Source: Bifidobacterium catenulatum PV20-2
GTDB taxonomy: Bacteria > Actinomycetota > Actinomycetes > Actinomycetales > Bifidobacteriaceae
Length of the DNA stretch: 64,000 nucleotides
Assembly: GCF_000800455.1 (NCBI RefSeq)
Contig: NZ_CP007456.1
Span: forward strand, 248,001-312,000
Direction: 5' to 3'
Every line of letters begins with the position of its first letter. Positions within the stretch are counted from its first letter, which is position 1. Under the pieces are notes generated by a model that ran no database searches, was not told where the DNA came from, and saw only the letters and a program-made list of their open reading frames with translations. Made by a program: the position numbers and the translations under genes. Positions 33,846 to 43,179 of the stretch are shown here, piece after piece.

Positions 33846-35015
33846 ATGTCCATGATTTCTCTGCGCAAACTGGCCGCCGGCTCCCTTGCGGCCGTTCTGG
33901 CTTTCTCCATGGCCGCCTGCGGATCGGACAGCACGGATTCCTCCGCTGATTCCACTTCCGGCAAGGCTGTGAAGGTTGATGAAAAGTCTGCAAAGGCTAC
34001 TTCCTTGGCTGATTTCGGTACGATGGACGATCTGGTTGCCGCCGCCGAAAAGGAAGGCCAGCTCAACGTCATCGCACTTCCTCACAACTGGTCCAACTAT
34101 GGTGAGGTTATCAACGGCTTCAAGAAGAAGTATCCGAACATTAAGATCAACGAGCTGAACCCGAACGCCTCCTCCAAGGAAGAAGTGGACGCAGCCAAGA
34201 CCAACAAGGGCACCGACGCTGCTCCCGACGTGTTCGACCTCGGCTTGGCCGTGGCCTCCACCAGCACCGACAACTTCGCCTCCTACAAGGTGCAGGCTTG
34301 GGATAAGATCCCGGATTCCGTGAAGGATGCCGACGGCAAGTATTACGCCGACTATACCGGCATTATGTCGATCGGTTGGAACGCCGACAAGTACGGCGAC
34401 ATCAACAGCCTCGATGATCTGATGGATCCGAAGTTCGCGGGCACCGTGGCACTGAACGGCAAGCCTGCCGAAGCTGGCGCCGCATTCAACGGCTACCTCA
34501 TGATCAATCAGCTCGCAGGTGGCGACATCAACGACCTGCAGCCGGGTCTCGACTACTGCAAGAAGCTTAAGGACGCTGGCAACCTCACCACCATTGACGT
34601 GACCGACGGAACCATCGACTCCGGCCAGACTGGCGTGGTGATGGACTGGAGCTACAACCAGGCCTCCTACCAGAAGAGCCTCAAGGAGAAGGGCGTGAAC
34701 TGGAAGTTCAAGACCTTCAAGAACGCCCAGGTGGTCAGTTACTACAACCAGGCCATCAACGTGGACGCTCCGCACCCGGCCGCAGCACGCCTGTGGGAGG
34801 AATACCTGTACACCGCCGACGCTCAGAACGAATGGTTCAAGGGTGGCGCCAACCCGGTGCTCCTCGACTCCATGAAGGAAGACGGCACGGTTGACCAGAA
34901 CACCCTGAAGACCGCCATCACCATCGAAGGCGATCCAGTGACCTATACCAACGACGATTCCACTCGCATCACCGAATGGCTCCAGAACAACTGGGACAAG
35001 ACCATCGGCAACTGA
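33846..35015 (+). CDS. ABC importer solute-binding lipoprotein
   Basis: A 389-residue extracellular binding protein with a lipoprotein signal peptide: basic RK, a hydrophobic stretch and the lipobox SMAACGS with the acylated cysteine near residue 20. After a Ser/Asp-rich linker, the mature part has the PotD/AfuA-type fold blocks LNVIALPHNWSNYGEVINGF and DVFDLGLAVAS. GIMSIGWNADKYGD and GVVMDWSYNQASY follow. This superfamily binds polyamines, ferric iron, thiamine or 2-aminoethylphosphonate, and I cannot separate these by eye. Two permeases and an ATPase follow. The AAGAAAG run fits ATG 33846; ATG 33852 is the alternative. Confidence 0.85.
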   Translation: MSMISLRKLAAGSLAAVLAFSMAACGSDSTDSSADSTSGKAVKVDEKSAKATSLADFGTMDDLVAAAEKEGQLNVIALPHNWSNYGEVINGFKKKYPNIKINELNPNASSKEEVDAAKTNKGTDAAPDVFDLGLAVASTSTDNFASYKVQAWDKIPDSVKDADGKYYADYTGIMSIGWNADKYGDINSLDDLMDPKFAGTVALNGKPAEAGAAFNGYLMINQLAGGDINDLQPGLDYCKKLKDAGNLTTIDVTDGTIDSGQTGVVMDWSYNQASYQKSLKEKGVNWKFKTFKNAQVVSYYNQAINVDAPHPAAARLWEEYLYTADAQNEWFKGGANPVLLDSMKEDGTVDQNTLKTAITIEGDPVTYTNDDSTRITEWLQNNWDKTIGN

Positions 35016-35074
35016 TTGGCAACCGCTCGTAAGCAACGCAAATGAGCTGGAACGCAATCGAAAATAATGCAATC

Positions 35075-35149
35075 CAAGGCCGGTAGACCGGCGGATACGA
35101 CGGGCTGAAGCAAGTTCCCCGACGTCTTCTGCCGCAACAACCGGCCTTG
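35075..35149 (+). other. intercistronic stem between binding protein and permease
   Basis: CAAGGCCGGT and ACCGGCCTTG are a perfect 10-bp pair closing 55 nt of further foldable sequence. It lies in the 207-bp gap after the binding-protein gene. Such structures usually keep the upstream mRNA segment more abundant (inference). Confidence 0.5.
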
Positions 35150-35222
35150 AAGCATGTCTCCAGCGCAATAGCGGAATCCCACAATCCTATGCAATCTCAC
35201 CGCATATCAATCGTATGAAAGC

Positions 35223-36188
35223 ATGCATGCAACCATGACTGCAGCAATCACCCCCAAAGCGGGAGTCATCGGCGGACGTAACGCACGCGAAGCCCGCGGA
35301 ACGCGAGGAAACGGCCCCTCCGCAACCTCCGATTTCGCCACGCATCGCCGCGAAATCGGTACATTCGTCGTGACCATCCCGTTCTTCGTCTACACCGCCT
35401 GCTTCCTGCTCGCGCCTACCGTTATCGTGATTGTCGGCGCATTCCAGGACGTCGACGGCGGATTTACCCTCAACAACTTCAGCAAACTCTTCGAAGCGAA
35501 CACCATCGCCGCGTTCGCCACCTCCATTCTCGTTTCCGTGATCTCCGCACTCATCGGCGCGGTCGTGGGTGCGGTTGCCTCGTATGCGCTGGTGATTGGC
35601 AGCAAACCGAACGGACTGCTGCGCCGCATGGTCAGTGCCATTTCGTCGGTGCTCGCACAGTTCGGCGGCGTGATGCTCGCTTTCGCCTTCATCGCCACCA
35701 TCGGTATCAACGGCGTCGGCACCATGCTGATCCGTCAGCTGACCGGACTGACCGTCAATCCGAACTGGTTGAGCTCCCTGCCTGGCCTAATCACGGTCTA
35801 CTGCTACTTCCAGATTCCGTTGATGATTATCATCTTCCTGCCTGCGGTCGATTCGATTCGTCCGCAGTGGCGTGAGGCTTGCGAATCGCTCGGCGGTAAC
35901 ACATTCCAGTATTGGACGCGCGTTGCGGGGCCGATACTGGTTCCGCGTTTCATTTCCGCATTGCTGCTGCTGTTCGCCAGCGCGTTCTCCGCATATGCGA
36001 CGGCCGCCGCATTGTTCTCACAGCGTTCGATTCTGGTGCCGCTTATGATTCAGGGCGCCATGCGCAACGAAATGGATCCGAATCAGCAGGGATTCGCGCA
36101 AGTGCTCGCCTTCGCGATGATCATCGTGGTTGCTCTGGTGATGATGCTGAGCCACGCTGTGGAAAAGAAGGCCGGACAATGGCAGTGA
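35223..36188 (+). CDS. ABC importer permease (first)
   Basis: A 321-residue inner-membrane permease. A polar N-terminal 50 residues precede about six membrane segments. The EAA-type cytoplasmic loop that meets the ATPase is seen as REACESLGGNTFQYWTRVAGPI. Family features place it with PotB/ThiP-type permeases. The start may be ATG 35223 or 35235 (MTAAITPKAG); neither has a strong ribosome site. Its stop overlaps the next gene by 10 bp, so the two permeases are translationally coupled. Confidence 0.88.
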   Translation: MHATMTAAITPKAGVIGGRNAREARGTRGNGPSATSDFATHRREIGTFVVTIPFFVYTACFLLAPTVIVIVGAFQDVDGGFTLNNFSKLFEANTIAAFATSILVSVISALIGAVVGAVASYALVIGSKPNGLLRRMVSAISSVLAQFGGVMLAFAFIATIGINGVGTMLIRQLTGLTVNPNWLSSLPGLITVYCYFQIPLMIIIFLPAVDSIRPQWREACESLGGNTFQYWTRVAGPILVPRFISALLLLFASAFSAYATAAALFSQRSILVPLMIQGAMRNEMDPNQQGFAQVLAFAMIIVVALVMMLSHAVEKKAGQWQ

Positions 36189-37042
36189 ATCATACTGAAG
36201 CAATGCCCCCGCAGCTGCGTGCCGCCCGCGTGCGCAAGCAGCGCGTGATCAAGGCGATTATTCTCACGTTCACGCTGCTGTTCCTGTTCGTGCCACTGGT
36301 GTCTATGTTTGTGTTCACCATTCGACACCCGCTTTCCGGCAAGTGGAGTTTGGATCCGTGGATTGCGATTTTCACCGGCGATGGCAGCGCGCTTGGTGCT
36401 GACTTGTCCACATTGTGGAGCGGTCTTGGATCGTCCATGGGATTGTGTGTGGTGACTGTGGTCATCATGCTGCTGCTCATGGTACCCACCATGGTGATCG
36501 TGCACATTCGCTCCAAGCAGCTGGAACGCGCCATCGAATGGGTGGCCACCCTGCCGCTGACCATCCCCGCCATCGTGCTCGTAGTCGGCCTGGGGCCGAT
36601 TTACCGTTGGCTAAGCGCCGACGTGCTCAGCACCAACCCGATCTGGCTGTGCTTCGCGTACGTTATTCTGGTGATGCCATTTGCATTCCGCGCGCTCGCT
36701 GTGGGCCTCAACTCCATTGACGTGAAAACGCTGTGCGAAGCATCCCGCTCGCTCGGAGCCTCCTGGCCGCGCGTGTTCTTCCGTGTGCTCATCCCCAACC
36801 TGTGGCAGTCGATCCTCTCTGCATCGTTCATCTCCATCGCCGTGGTGCTGGGCGAATACACCGTCGCATCGCTGCTTGGACGCATGAACCTGCAGGTGGC
36901 GCTCTACCAGCTTGGCCAATCCAACTCCCAAATCTCCACCGCCATGTCGCTGCTGGCACTACTGTTCGGCGTGATCCTGCTGGTAGCCCTCGATCTTATT
37001 TCCGACGCACTGCGTAAATCCACAGAAAGCAACGAATCATGA
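36179..37042 (+). CDS. ABC importer permease (second)
   Basis: A 287-residue permease partnering the preceding one. The first membrane segment is IILTFTLLFLFVPLVSMFVF. The coupling loop is LCEASRSLGASWPRVFFRVLIP. ATG 36179 overlaps the end of the first permease gene; the frame open further upstream is the antiphase of that gene. The stop TGA overlaps the ATG of the ATPase gene (ATGA), again indicating coupling. Assignment as the PotC/ThiP-like half is by position and form. Confidence 0.9.
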   Translation: MAVNHTEAMPPQLRAARVRKQRVIKAIILTFTLLFLFVPLVSMFVFTIRHPLSGKWSLDPWIAIFTGDGSALGADLSTLWSGLGSSMGLCVVTVVIMLLLMVPTMVIVHIRSKQLERAIEWVATLPLTIPAIVLVVGLGPIYRWLSADVLSTNPIWLCFAYVILVMPFAFRALAVGLNSIDVKTLCEASRSLGASWPRVFFRVLIPNLWQSILSASFISIAVVLGEYTVASLLGRMNLQVALYQLGQSNSQISTAMSLLALLFGVILLVALDLISDALRKSTESNES

Positions 37043-38220
37043 CTCTCGCTGATCAGAAAGCAACCATCGCACGCACTTCGGAAGCGTTCGTAAACGCCAA
37101 TCCGAGCGCCGAAACCGTAACCCGAGCCGCACGCGAAGTCCTCAACGACTCCGCGGAACGCGGCGGCGGCGTGCAAATGCTTAATGTAGACAAAATCTAC
37201 CCAGGAGCCACCAACAAGGCGCTCGACAACTTCAACCTAGAAATCAATCCTGGTGAAATGGTCGTGCTGCTCGGTGGCTCCGGCTGCGGCAAATCCACCG
37301 CGCTGCGTTCCCTCGCAGGCTTGGAAGACATTCAGGCCGGCCGTATTCTCGTCGGCGGACAAGATGTGACTGGCGTGCCCGTCAACAAGCGAAACATGGC
37401 CATGGTGTTCCAGGCGTACTCGCTGTTCCCACACATGACCGCTCTGCAGAACGTGGAATTCGGGTTGGAAATCCGCGGCATGGGCAAGACGGAACGCCGT
37501 AAGCAGGCCATGGAGAAGCTGGAACTCGTAGGTCTTGCCGATCAGGCTGGCAAATACACGCAGCAGATGTCTGGCGGTCAGCAGCAGCGTGTGGCGCTCG
37601 CCCGCGCACTGGCCGTGAACCCCCGAGTGCTCCTGCTCGACGAGCCGCTTTCCGCACTTGACGCCAAAGTTCGTGTGCAGCTGCGCGACGAAATCCGCCG
37701 CATCCAGCTCGAAGCCGGCACCACCACCGTGTTCGTGACCCACGATCAGGAAGAAGCGCTCACCGTTGCCGACCGCATCGGCGTGATGAACCACGGATGT
37801 ATCGAACAGATCGCCGACCCGCAGACGCTGTACCGCCGTCCGGCCAGCGAATACGTGGCCACCTTCATTGGCCTGACTAACCGGCTCCCCGGCATCACGA
37901 ATGGTGAGGAAGCCGTGGTGTTTGGCCAGCGCGTGCCTCTGCTCGAAGCCTCCAAGCGCGACGCCTCCACCGTGCTCGTGAGGCCGGAAAACCTTGTGAT
38001 CACTCTGGCCGCAAACGATGGCAACATGGTAGGCGAGCATGGTCGCGTCGACATGGTGCACTTCCTCGGTGCGCTCGCCCGCGTTGACTTGACGGTTGCC
38101 GCAGGTGTGGGCCACCTGCCCGTCACCGTGCAGCTGCCGGCCAATGAGCTTCCTGCCGGTCTGACGGTTGGATCCGAAGTGGTGGTGGCTCCGCGTCCGA
38201 TCGCCGCGCTCGCCGTATGA
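37039..38220 (+). CDS. ABC importer ATPase
   Basis: A 393-residue ATP-binding subunit. Walker A is GGSGCGKST (79-87), the Q-loop VFQAYSLFPHM, the signature MSGGQQQRVALARALA, Walker B VLLLDEPLSALD and the switch histidine FVTHDQEEAL. The C-terminal 110 residues form a TOBE-type domain (STVLVRPENL), as in PotA, FbpC and PhnT. The N-terminal 45-residue extension before the first beta strand is longer than in standard PotA. It is last of a four-gene importer unit. Confidence 0.93.
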   Translation: MTLADQKATIARTSEAFVNANPSAETVTRAAREVLNDSAERGGGVQMLNVDKIYPGATNKALDNFNLEINPGEMVVLLGGSGCGKSTALRSLAGLEDIQAGRILVGGQDVTGVPVNKRNMAMVFQAYSLFPHMTALQNVEFGLEIRGMGKTERRKQAMEKLELVGLADQAGKYTQQMSGGQQQRVALARALAVNPRVLLLDEPLSALDAKVRVQLRDEIRRIQLEAGTTTVFVTHDQEEALTVADRIGVMNHGCIEQIADPQTLYRRPASEYVATFIGLTNRLPGITNGEEAVVFGQRVPLLEASKRDASTVLVRPENLVITLAANDGNMVGEHGRVDMVHFLGALARVDLTVAAGVGHLPVTVQLPANELPAGLTVGSEVVVAPRPIAALAV

Positions 38221-38265
38221 GCTGTTTCGTTGCGGACGCTCATGACGACGGTCATGAGATTGTAA

Positions 38266-38307
38266 GCTGATATTCAGTATTCCTGTACTAAGGTGCTGGA
38301 TATCAGC
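38266..38307 (+). terminator. hairpin after the ABC operon
   Basis: GCTGATATTCAG and CTGGATATCAGC pair (one wobble) across an 18-nt loop, followed by ATTTTCG. A second smaller hairpin, CTCATGAC-gacg-GTCATGAG, lies at 38239-38258. Confidence 0.55.
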
Positions 38308-38350
38308 ATTTTCGTATATGCACCCCGTGCACGTCGTCGCAAAGGCAAAT

Positions 38351-39466
38351 ATGACGTTTCCGCAGTACCCCCAATATCCGCAGCGGCCGCAACAACCGCA
38401 TCCGCAGCAGAATCCACAACAGCCATCCCAATATCAGCAACAACCGCAGTATCCGCAGCCACAAGCCAATCCTTATGAACTTTGGCTCAGGCGCGTGAAA
38501 AGCGTGTTCTCCCGCATCGGCGCAGGCATGTGCCTGATGGTGGTGATCTGGTATGCGCTTGCAACGGTGCTTTCCGGTGTGTTCTATCAAGTACTGCATA
38601 CCACGAATCTGCCGAATTGGGCGGTGTATGTGGCGTCGGATGCCCCTTTGTATCTCGTGGCCATGCCGCTCGCAGTGCTGATCATGGGCAAATCGTCGGT
38701 CCTTGAAACACGCAAGTTCGACATGAAGCCGGGCCAATTCTTCAAACTGCTTATCATGTGCTTCCCGCTCATGTATGGGGGCAGTCTCATCGGCAATATG
38801 TTGGCGTCGCTGCTTTCCGGAGGCAACGCCAGCAATTCGGTGAGCGATCTGGCCATGCAATTCGACGTGTGGAACGTGGTGTTCCTCGTGATTCTCGGAC
38901 CGTTGTTCGAAGAATGGATCTTCCGCAAGGAACTCATCAGCCGCACGCGCAAATACGGCGAAAAAACCGCGATCGTGTTCTCCGCGCTGTTCTTTGGCCT
39001 GGTGCACATGAACCTGTTTCAGTTCTTCTACGCATTCGCATTGGGTCTTGTGTTCGGCTATGTGTACGTGCGTACCAGCAAACTGCGTTATTCGGTGGTC
39101 ATGCACATGTTCGTCAACTTCATGGGCGGCGTGGTCGCGCCATGGGTGGTGACGAACATTGACATCGACAGTCTGATGAACGTGCTGACCAGTGCGGAAA
39201 ACGGCGACGGAACAGCCATGATGCAGTGGATGGGCCAGAATGCGACGGGAATGATGATATTCGGCATCTATATGCTGCTGTATTTCGGTCTGATTATTGC
39301 AGGTGTGGTGCTGCTTATTCGTGAACGTAAGAATTTTGAATTCTATACCGCACCGGAAGAACTGCCTCGCGGCGTTCGCACGAGCACGGCAATACTGAAC
39401 GTCGGTGTAGTTACTTACATTGTAGTGACGGTTATTATTACGTCAATCAATCTAATGATGCAATAA
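38351..39466 (+). CDS. CPBP-family intramembrane protease
   Basis: A 371-residue multi-pass membrane protein of the CAAX protease/bacteriocin-processing (Abi) family. The N-terminal 45 residues are a Pro/Gln/Tyr-rich cytoplasmic tail (QYPQYPQRPQQPHPQQN). The catalytic motifs are FEEWIFRKEL (EExxxR), FFGLVHMNLF (FxxxxH) and HMFVNFMGG (HxxxN). Such proteins process peptides or confer immunity to self-made peptides. No bacteriocin gene is visible nearby, so the substrate is unknown. ATG 38351 has AAAGG six bases upstream. A terminator with an unusual TA tail follows. Confidence 0.88.
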   Translation: MTFPQYPQYPQRPQQPHPQQNPQQPSQYQQQPQYPQPQANPYELWLRRVKSVFSRIGAGMCLMVVIWYALATVLSGVFYQVLHTTNLPNWAVYVASDAPLYLVAMPLAVLIMGKSSVLETRKFDMKPGQFFKLLIMCFPLMYGGSLIGNMLASLLSGGNASNSVSDLAMQFDVWNVVFLVILGPLFEEWIFRKELISRTRKYGEKTAIVFSALFFGLVHMNLFQFFYAFALGLVFGYVYVRTSKLRYSVVMHMFVNFMGGVVAPWVVTNIDIDSLMNVLTSAENGDGTAMMQWMGQNATGMMIFGIYMLLYFGLIIAGVVLLIRERKNFEFYTAPEELPRGVRTSTAILNVGVVTYIVVTVIITSINLMMQ

Positions 39467-39482
39467 TTTCAGTATAAAAAAG

Positions 39483-39534
39483 TGCCGCATGTGGACTACT
39501 GCATGCGGCATTTTATATATATATATATATATAT
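39483..39534 (+). terminator. terminator with a (TA)n tail
   Basis: TGCCGCATG and CATGCGGCA form a 9-bp stem; TTTT follows and then about ten TA dinucleotides (39514-39534). The TA tract is a simple-sequence repeat able to vary in length. It lies between convergent genes. Confidence 0.75.
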
Positions 39535-39568
39535 GGGTCAACCGCGATTTCTTGTGTTCGCGAGGATA

Positions 39569-40390
39569 TTACGATTCCTTGTTAATGGCGCGATTCTCAA
39601 GAAAATCAGCATTGGCGATGGAACGTGCCACGGCGTTGATCATGTCGGGAAGCAACGATTCCGGCTTGGCGTACGCGCACACTTCGACATTGATGCCGTA
39701 AGGGGAGTAACCGGTCAGTCTCACTTTCGGAGGGAAGCGCGGATCGGCCAAATCGGCGGTATCGCGCTGCACGGCCTGAACCACCTGACGGGTCATCTCG
39801 TCGATGTCGGTACCGGCCTTGGCGGTAAACGGCACACGAACCAGCATCTCATTGGACGGATTGAGTTTTTCCAGTGACGCGGTGTTCAGAATCGAATTCG
39901 GAATGATCTTGACGTTGCCATTGCGCTCGCGCACCACGGTCTGACGCCAGTTGATATCTTCGACCACGCCATCGGTGCCCGCCACATTCACCAGATCGCC
40001 CGGCTGGATTACACGGCCAAGCATCAGACCGAAACCGCCGATGATGTTCGCGATCGTATCTTTCATACCGAGCGACACCGCAAGACCACCAATGCCGAGC
40101 GCGGTGAAAATCGTGGTCGGATTAATGCCGAACACCGGCTGCAGCACAGTGCCCACAGCCAACGTCCACACCACCGCGCGCAGAATATTGATGAAAATCG
40201 AAGCGTTCGGCACTTGCGAACGGTCCAGCACTTTGCTCACGATTCGGGTAAGCGCCTTGTCGATAACGGCCGCAAGCAGTGCGACGACAATGAGCAGAAT
40301 GATTTTTCCGGAATTGGTTTTCAGCCAATCCACAGCGATTTCAATCGGTTCCATGGTGTTCTGGAGCGTCCCTTCATAAGTTTGTTGCAT
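39569..40390 (-). CDS. MscS-family mechanosensitive channel
   Basis: A 273-residue small-conductance mechanosensitive channel subunit. It has three membrane segments: about 28-45, 68-85 and a glycine/alanine-rich pore helix (LGIGGLAVSLGMKDTIANIIGG). The beta domain FQPGD-type block is seen as VIQPGDLVNVAGTDGVVEDINWRQT split over the following residues, and the C-terminal alpha-beta domain follows. Homologues release solutes on hypo-osmotic shock. ATG 40354 (MEPIEIAVDW) is a plausible alternative start, because the 12 residues before it are not conserved-looking. Confidence 0.9.
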   Translation of the reverse strand: MQQTYEGTLQNTMEPIEIAVDWLKTNSGKIILLIVVALLAAVIDKALTRIVSKVLDRSQVPNASIFINILRAVVWTLAVGTVLQPVFGINPTTIFTALGIGGLAVSLGMKDTIANIIGGFGLMLGRVIQPGDLVNVAGTDGVVEDINWRQTVVRERNGNVKIIPNSILNTASLEKLNPSNEMLVRVPFTAKAGTDIDEMTRQVVQAVQRDTADLADPRFPPKVRLTGYSPYGINVEVCAYAKPESLLPDMINAVARSIANADFLENRAINKES

Positions 40391-40579
40391 GCATTACTGG
40401 TGCGTTCGACTTGCGTTCGCTGCACCTGCGATGTGTGTTTGCAACTGGTGTTCGCACATATCCTACAGTGTGTGGCTGAGTCGGTTTGAGCATGGGTGTA
40501 CGGGGGTGTGTGCGAGAACATGTGGGGAAATGCGCGTGGTGGCATGTGGTCGGAGCCGCGAACGGGCTAAAGTTGAGGC

Positions 40580-41806
40580 ATGGGCAATGTGGTGGATTAT
40601 GTGCGCCGAGAGTTCCGCGGGTTTGGCGAATTGGCGTTCAGCAATGTCGATTCCTTGGTGCTTTCCGAGCTTTCCTACATGCGATTGCTGGGTTTGGTTC
40701 CAGTATTCGGCGAGGCTAAGTCGGTGGCGACCGTGCCGATTCGTGAATTGCTGCGCGCCGAAAGCTACGATGAGATGTTTGTTTCGAATTCCTCTGAAAT
40801 GAATGATTACCGGCTTTCGCTGCTGCGTGCGGTTTGCGAATCGCCGCGATTCCGCGGATTGCGGGTGGGGGAGTATGCCGAACGTTTGGATGAGGGCGAG
40901 CAGCAACAATTCGCTGCGATGACCTTCGATTTGGGTGCCGATTTCGGCTTATATGTTGCGTTCCGTGGCACTGACGGCACGCTCGTCGGTTGGAAAGAGG
41001 ATTTCAATATGGCGGTGCGTTGCCCAGTGCCGTCGCAAGAATCGGCATATCGATATGCGGACTCGATTTTGGACAGGACGGAACGTTTTCTCTCGGCGAA
41101 AAAATCACCCGACGTTATGATCGGCGGGCATTCCAAAGGCGGCAATATGGCGGTATATGCGGCCATGCAAATCACGCAAAGCGATATTGAAGCGACCAAC
41201 GAGCGCGCGCAACGGCTCGGACTGCTGCCGGCACTCGGCGGAAGCGTGCCGGGGCGCAACTGCAGAATATCCCGCATCTTCTCGCATGACGGTCCTGGAA
41301 TGTCTCAAGTCATGGTGCATAGCCGCGCATATCAGGCAATCGCGGCACGAATCGACAAAACCGTGCCGGAATCCTCCATCATCGGCATGCTGTTGCAATC
41401 GCAAATCAAACCAACCTTCGTCAAAGCCGACGCCATAAGCATTCTGCAGCATATGGGATCAAGCTGGCAAGTGACGCAATCCGGCGAATTCGAGCGGGCA
41501 AGCGAGTTGACAGGCGGTGCGCAACTCATCGGCAAAACCATCGACGGATGGTTCGACCGCGTAAGCCAGGAACAACGCGAACGAGCCATCAACCAGATAT
41601 ACGACATCTTCGCAGCGGCGGGGTACGGTAATATCGCTGATCTGGTGGCGAATTGGACGGATTCGCTGCCGAAAATCGTGGCAGCCGCCAGAGGTACCGA
41701 CGTGGAAACGCGCGAACTCATCAAAGACGTGTTCAAAGCGATTCCAGCCAGTGCGGCGAAAGTCGCTGTCGGTGAACTGCGCAACGACAAGGAGGGGGAT
41801 GCGTGA
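40580..41806 (+). CDS. DUF2974 (Mbeg1-like) alpha/beta hydrolase, copy A
   Basis: A 408-residue lipase-like protein of the DUF2974/Mbeg1 family. YVAFRGTDGTLVGWKEDFN is the conserved FRGT block. The nucleophile elbow is GGHSKGGNMAVYAAM with the catalytic Ser in GHSKG. IFSHDGPGM provides the next acidic element. No export signal is visible. The next gene is a paralogue with the same layout, overlapping by one base, so the two are co-expressed. Function is unknown; family members are predicted lipases or esterases. Confidence 0.82.
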   Translation: MGNVVDYVRREFRGFGELAFSNVDSLVLSELSYMRLLGLVPVFGEAKSVATVPIRELLRAESYDEMFVSNSSEMNDYRLSLLRAVCESPRFRGLRVGEYAERLDEGEQQQFAAMTFDLGADFGLYVAFRGTDGTLVGWKEDFNMAVRCPVPSQESAYRYADSILDRTERFLSAKKSPDVMIGGHSKGGNMAVYAAMQITQSDIEATNERAQRLGLLPALGGSVPGRNCRISRIFSHDGPGMSQVMVHSRAYQAIAARIDKTVPESSIIGMLLQSQIKPTFVKADAISILQHMGSSWQVTQSGEFERASELTGGAQLIGKTIDGWFDRVSQEQRERAINQIYDIFAAAGYGNIADLVANWTDSLPKIVAAARGTDVETRELIKDVFKAIPASAAKVAVGELRNDKEGDA

Positions 41807-43011
41807 TGGGCAATATTATTGACTATGCGCGCACGGAAACGCGCAGTTTCGAGGCATTGCCGTTCCGCGAGGCCGACGCATTGGTGTTGGCGCAGCTTTC
41901 GTACGACGAAGTACCGGAATGCGTGCTGCGATTGGACGATTTGGTAGCGAAATACGGTACGTTGCAGGCGCGTGCGAAGCAATTCGATATTCGGCGTCCG
42001 ATTGCATCGTTGCGTATGCTGCGCAAGCCCCCGTTTGGCGGCGTGACGATTGCGCGTGCCGATGACGAGCTGAACCACGACAAGCCCGTAGCCGACCATG
42101 ACGTGGAGAACGTGGGATTGGTCGATCCGCAGGTAACGCACGACTTCTACCATGCTGTGGCGGCGAATCCGCGGTTTTCCGACGTTGAGATGAGCGCGTA
42201 TTGCGAGCAGTTCGATGGCGGTGCGCAAACGCAGTTCGCGGCAGTGACTTTCCGGCTGCCGTCGGGAACGCTGGTTGTGGCGTTTCGGGGTACCGATGAT
42301 TCGCTGGTCGGATGGAAGGAAGACTTCAACATGGCCTTCCAATACCCGGTTCCAGCACAGGTTTCCGCAGCTGAATACCTGAAAAAAGTCGCCTCGCTGT
42401 GGGATGGGCCGATACTGCTGACCGGTCACTCCAAAGGTGGTAACCTGGCCGTATATGCGGCCATGAACGCCGAAGACGAGATCAAGGACCGCGTTGAACG
42501 CATCTACTCGCTCGACGGGCCGGGTTTCCCCGAAGAAGTGGTGAAAAGCTTCGAATATGCGAGCGTTAGCGACCGCATTGTGAAAATCGTGCCGGACTCC
42601 TCGGTGGTGGGCATGGTGTTTGAAACCCCCGAACGTTGTGTGGTGGTGAAATCCGACGTGGACGGCATCATGCAGCATTTCGCCTTCTCGTGGCAGATGC
42701 ACGGGGGTGAATTCGCCAAGGCCGAAGATGTGGCCGACAGTTCGGTGGTGTTCAACAAGTCGCTGAATGGCTGGCTTGCGGGACTTTCCAAAGAACAGCG
42801 CGAGCATGCGGTCGACGCGCTGTTCTCCGTGCTCGAAGCTTCCGGGGCGGGCAGTATTTCCGCGATCGTGGCAGCCGGTCCGAAAGTAATTCCCGAAATG
42901 CTCGGCACATATGTTGGCTTGAGCAGTGCGGATCGGCGCAACATCAATCAGGCGCTGGTGATTCTGTTACAGGCGGCGCTCGCGCGCAATCCGAAAGTTC
43001 AGCGAAAGTGA
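41806..43011 (+). CDS. DUF2974 (Mbeg1-like) alpha/beta hydrolase, copy B
   Basis: A 401-residue paralogue of the preceding gene. It shares MGN..DY at the start, FRGTDDSLVGWKEDFN, TGHSKGGNLAVYAAM and IYSLDGPGFPEEV. ATG 41806 has AAGGAGG nine bases upstream, whereas GTG 41803 is less suitable. Divergence is greatest in the region before the FRGT block (about residues 45-105). The pair arose by tandem duplication; a heteromeric or two-substrate role is possible but not shown. Confidence 0.82.
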   Translation: MGNIIDYARTETRSFEALPFREADALVLAQLSYDEVPECVLRLDDLVAKYGTLQARAKQFDIRRPIASLRMLRKPPFGGVTIARADDELNHDKPVADHDVENVGLVDPQVTHDFYHAVAANPRFSDVEMSAYCEQFDGGAQTQFAAVTFRLPSGTLVVAFRGTDDSLVGWKEDFNMAFQYPVPAQVSAAEYLKKVASLWDGPILLTGHSKGGNLAVYAAMNAEDEIKDRVERIYSLDGPGFPEEVVKSFEYASVSDRIVKIVPDSSVVGMVFETPERCVVVKSDVDGIMQHFAFSWQMHGGEFAKAEDVADSSVVFNKSLNGWLAGLSKEQREHAVDALFSVLEASGAGSISAIVAAGPKVIPEMLGTYVGLSSADRRNINQALVILLQAALARNPKVQRK

Positions 43012-43100
43012 AGTGCGAATGAGGTGTGAGCACTGTGCGAACGTGGGCGGGCGCTGTGCACGTAGCGTACTTGTGTTGTAAGCGTGAATTCGTATACGAC

Positions 43101-43135
43101 ATTTGCCGAAATTTGGTCTAGACAACTTGTACAAT
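43101..43135 (+). promoter_or_regulatory. putative promoter/operator of the TetR gene
   Basis: Two 8-bp palindromes, CGTATACG (43101-43108) and GTCTAGAC (43116-43123), precede a TACAAT -10 box (43130-43135). The -35 box is not clear. A TetR-type autoregulatory site is plausible. Confidence 0.4.
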
Positions 43136-43179
43136 AAATGTGGTTATAAGGCAGCGTGACTAATTATCAGGGGGTACTG

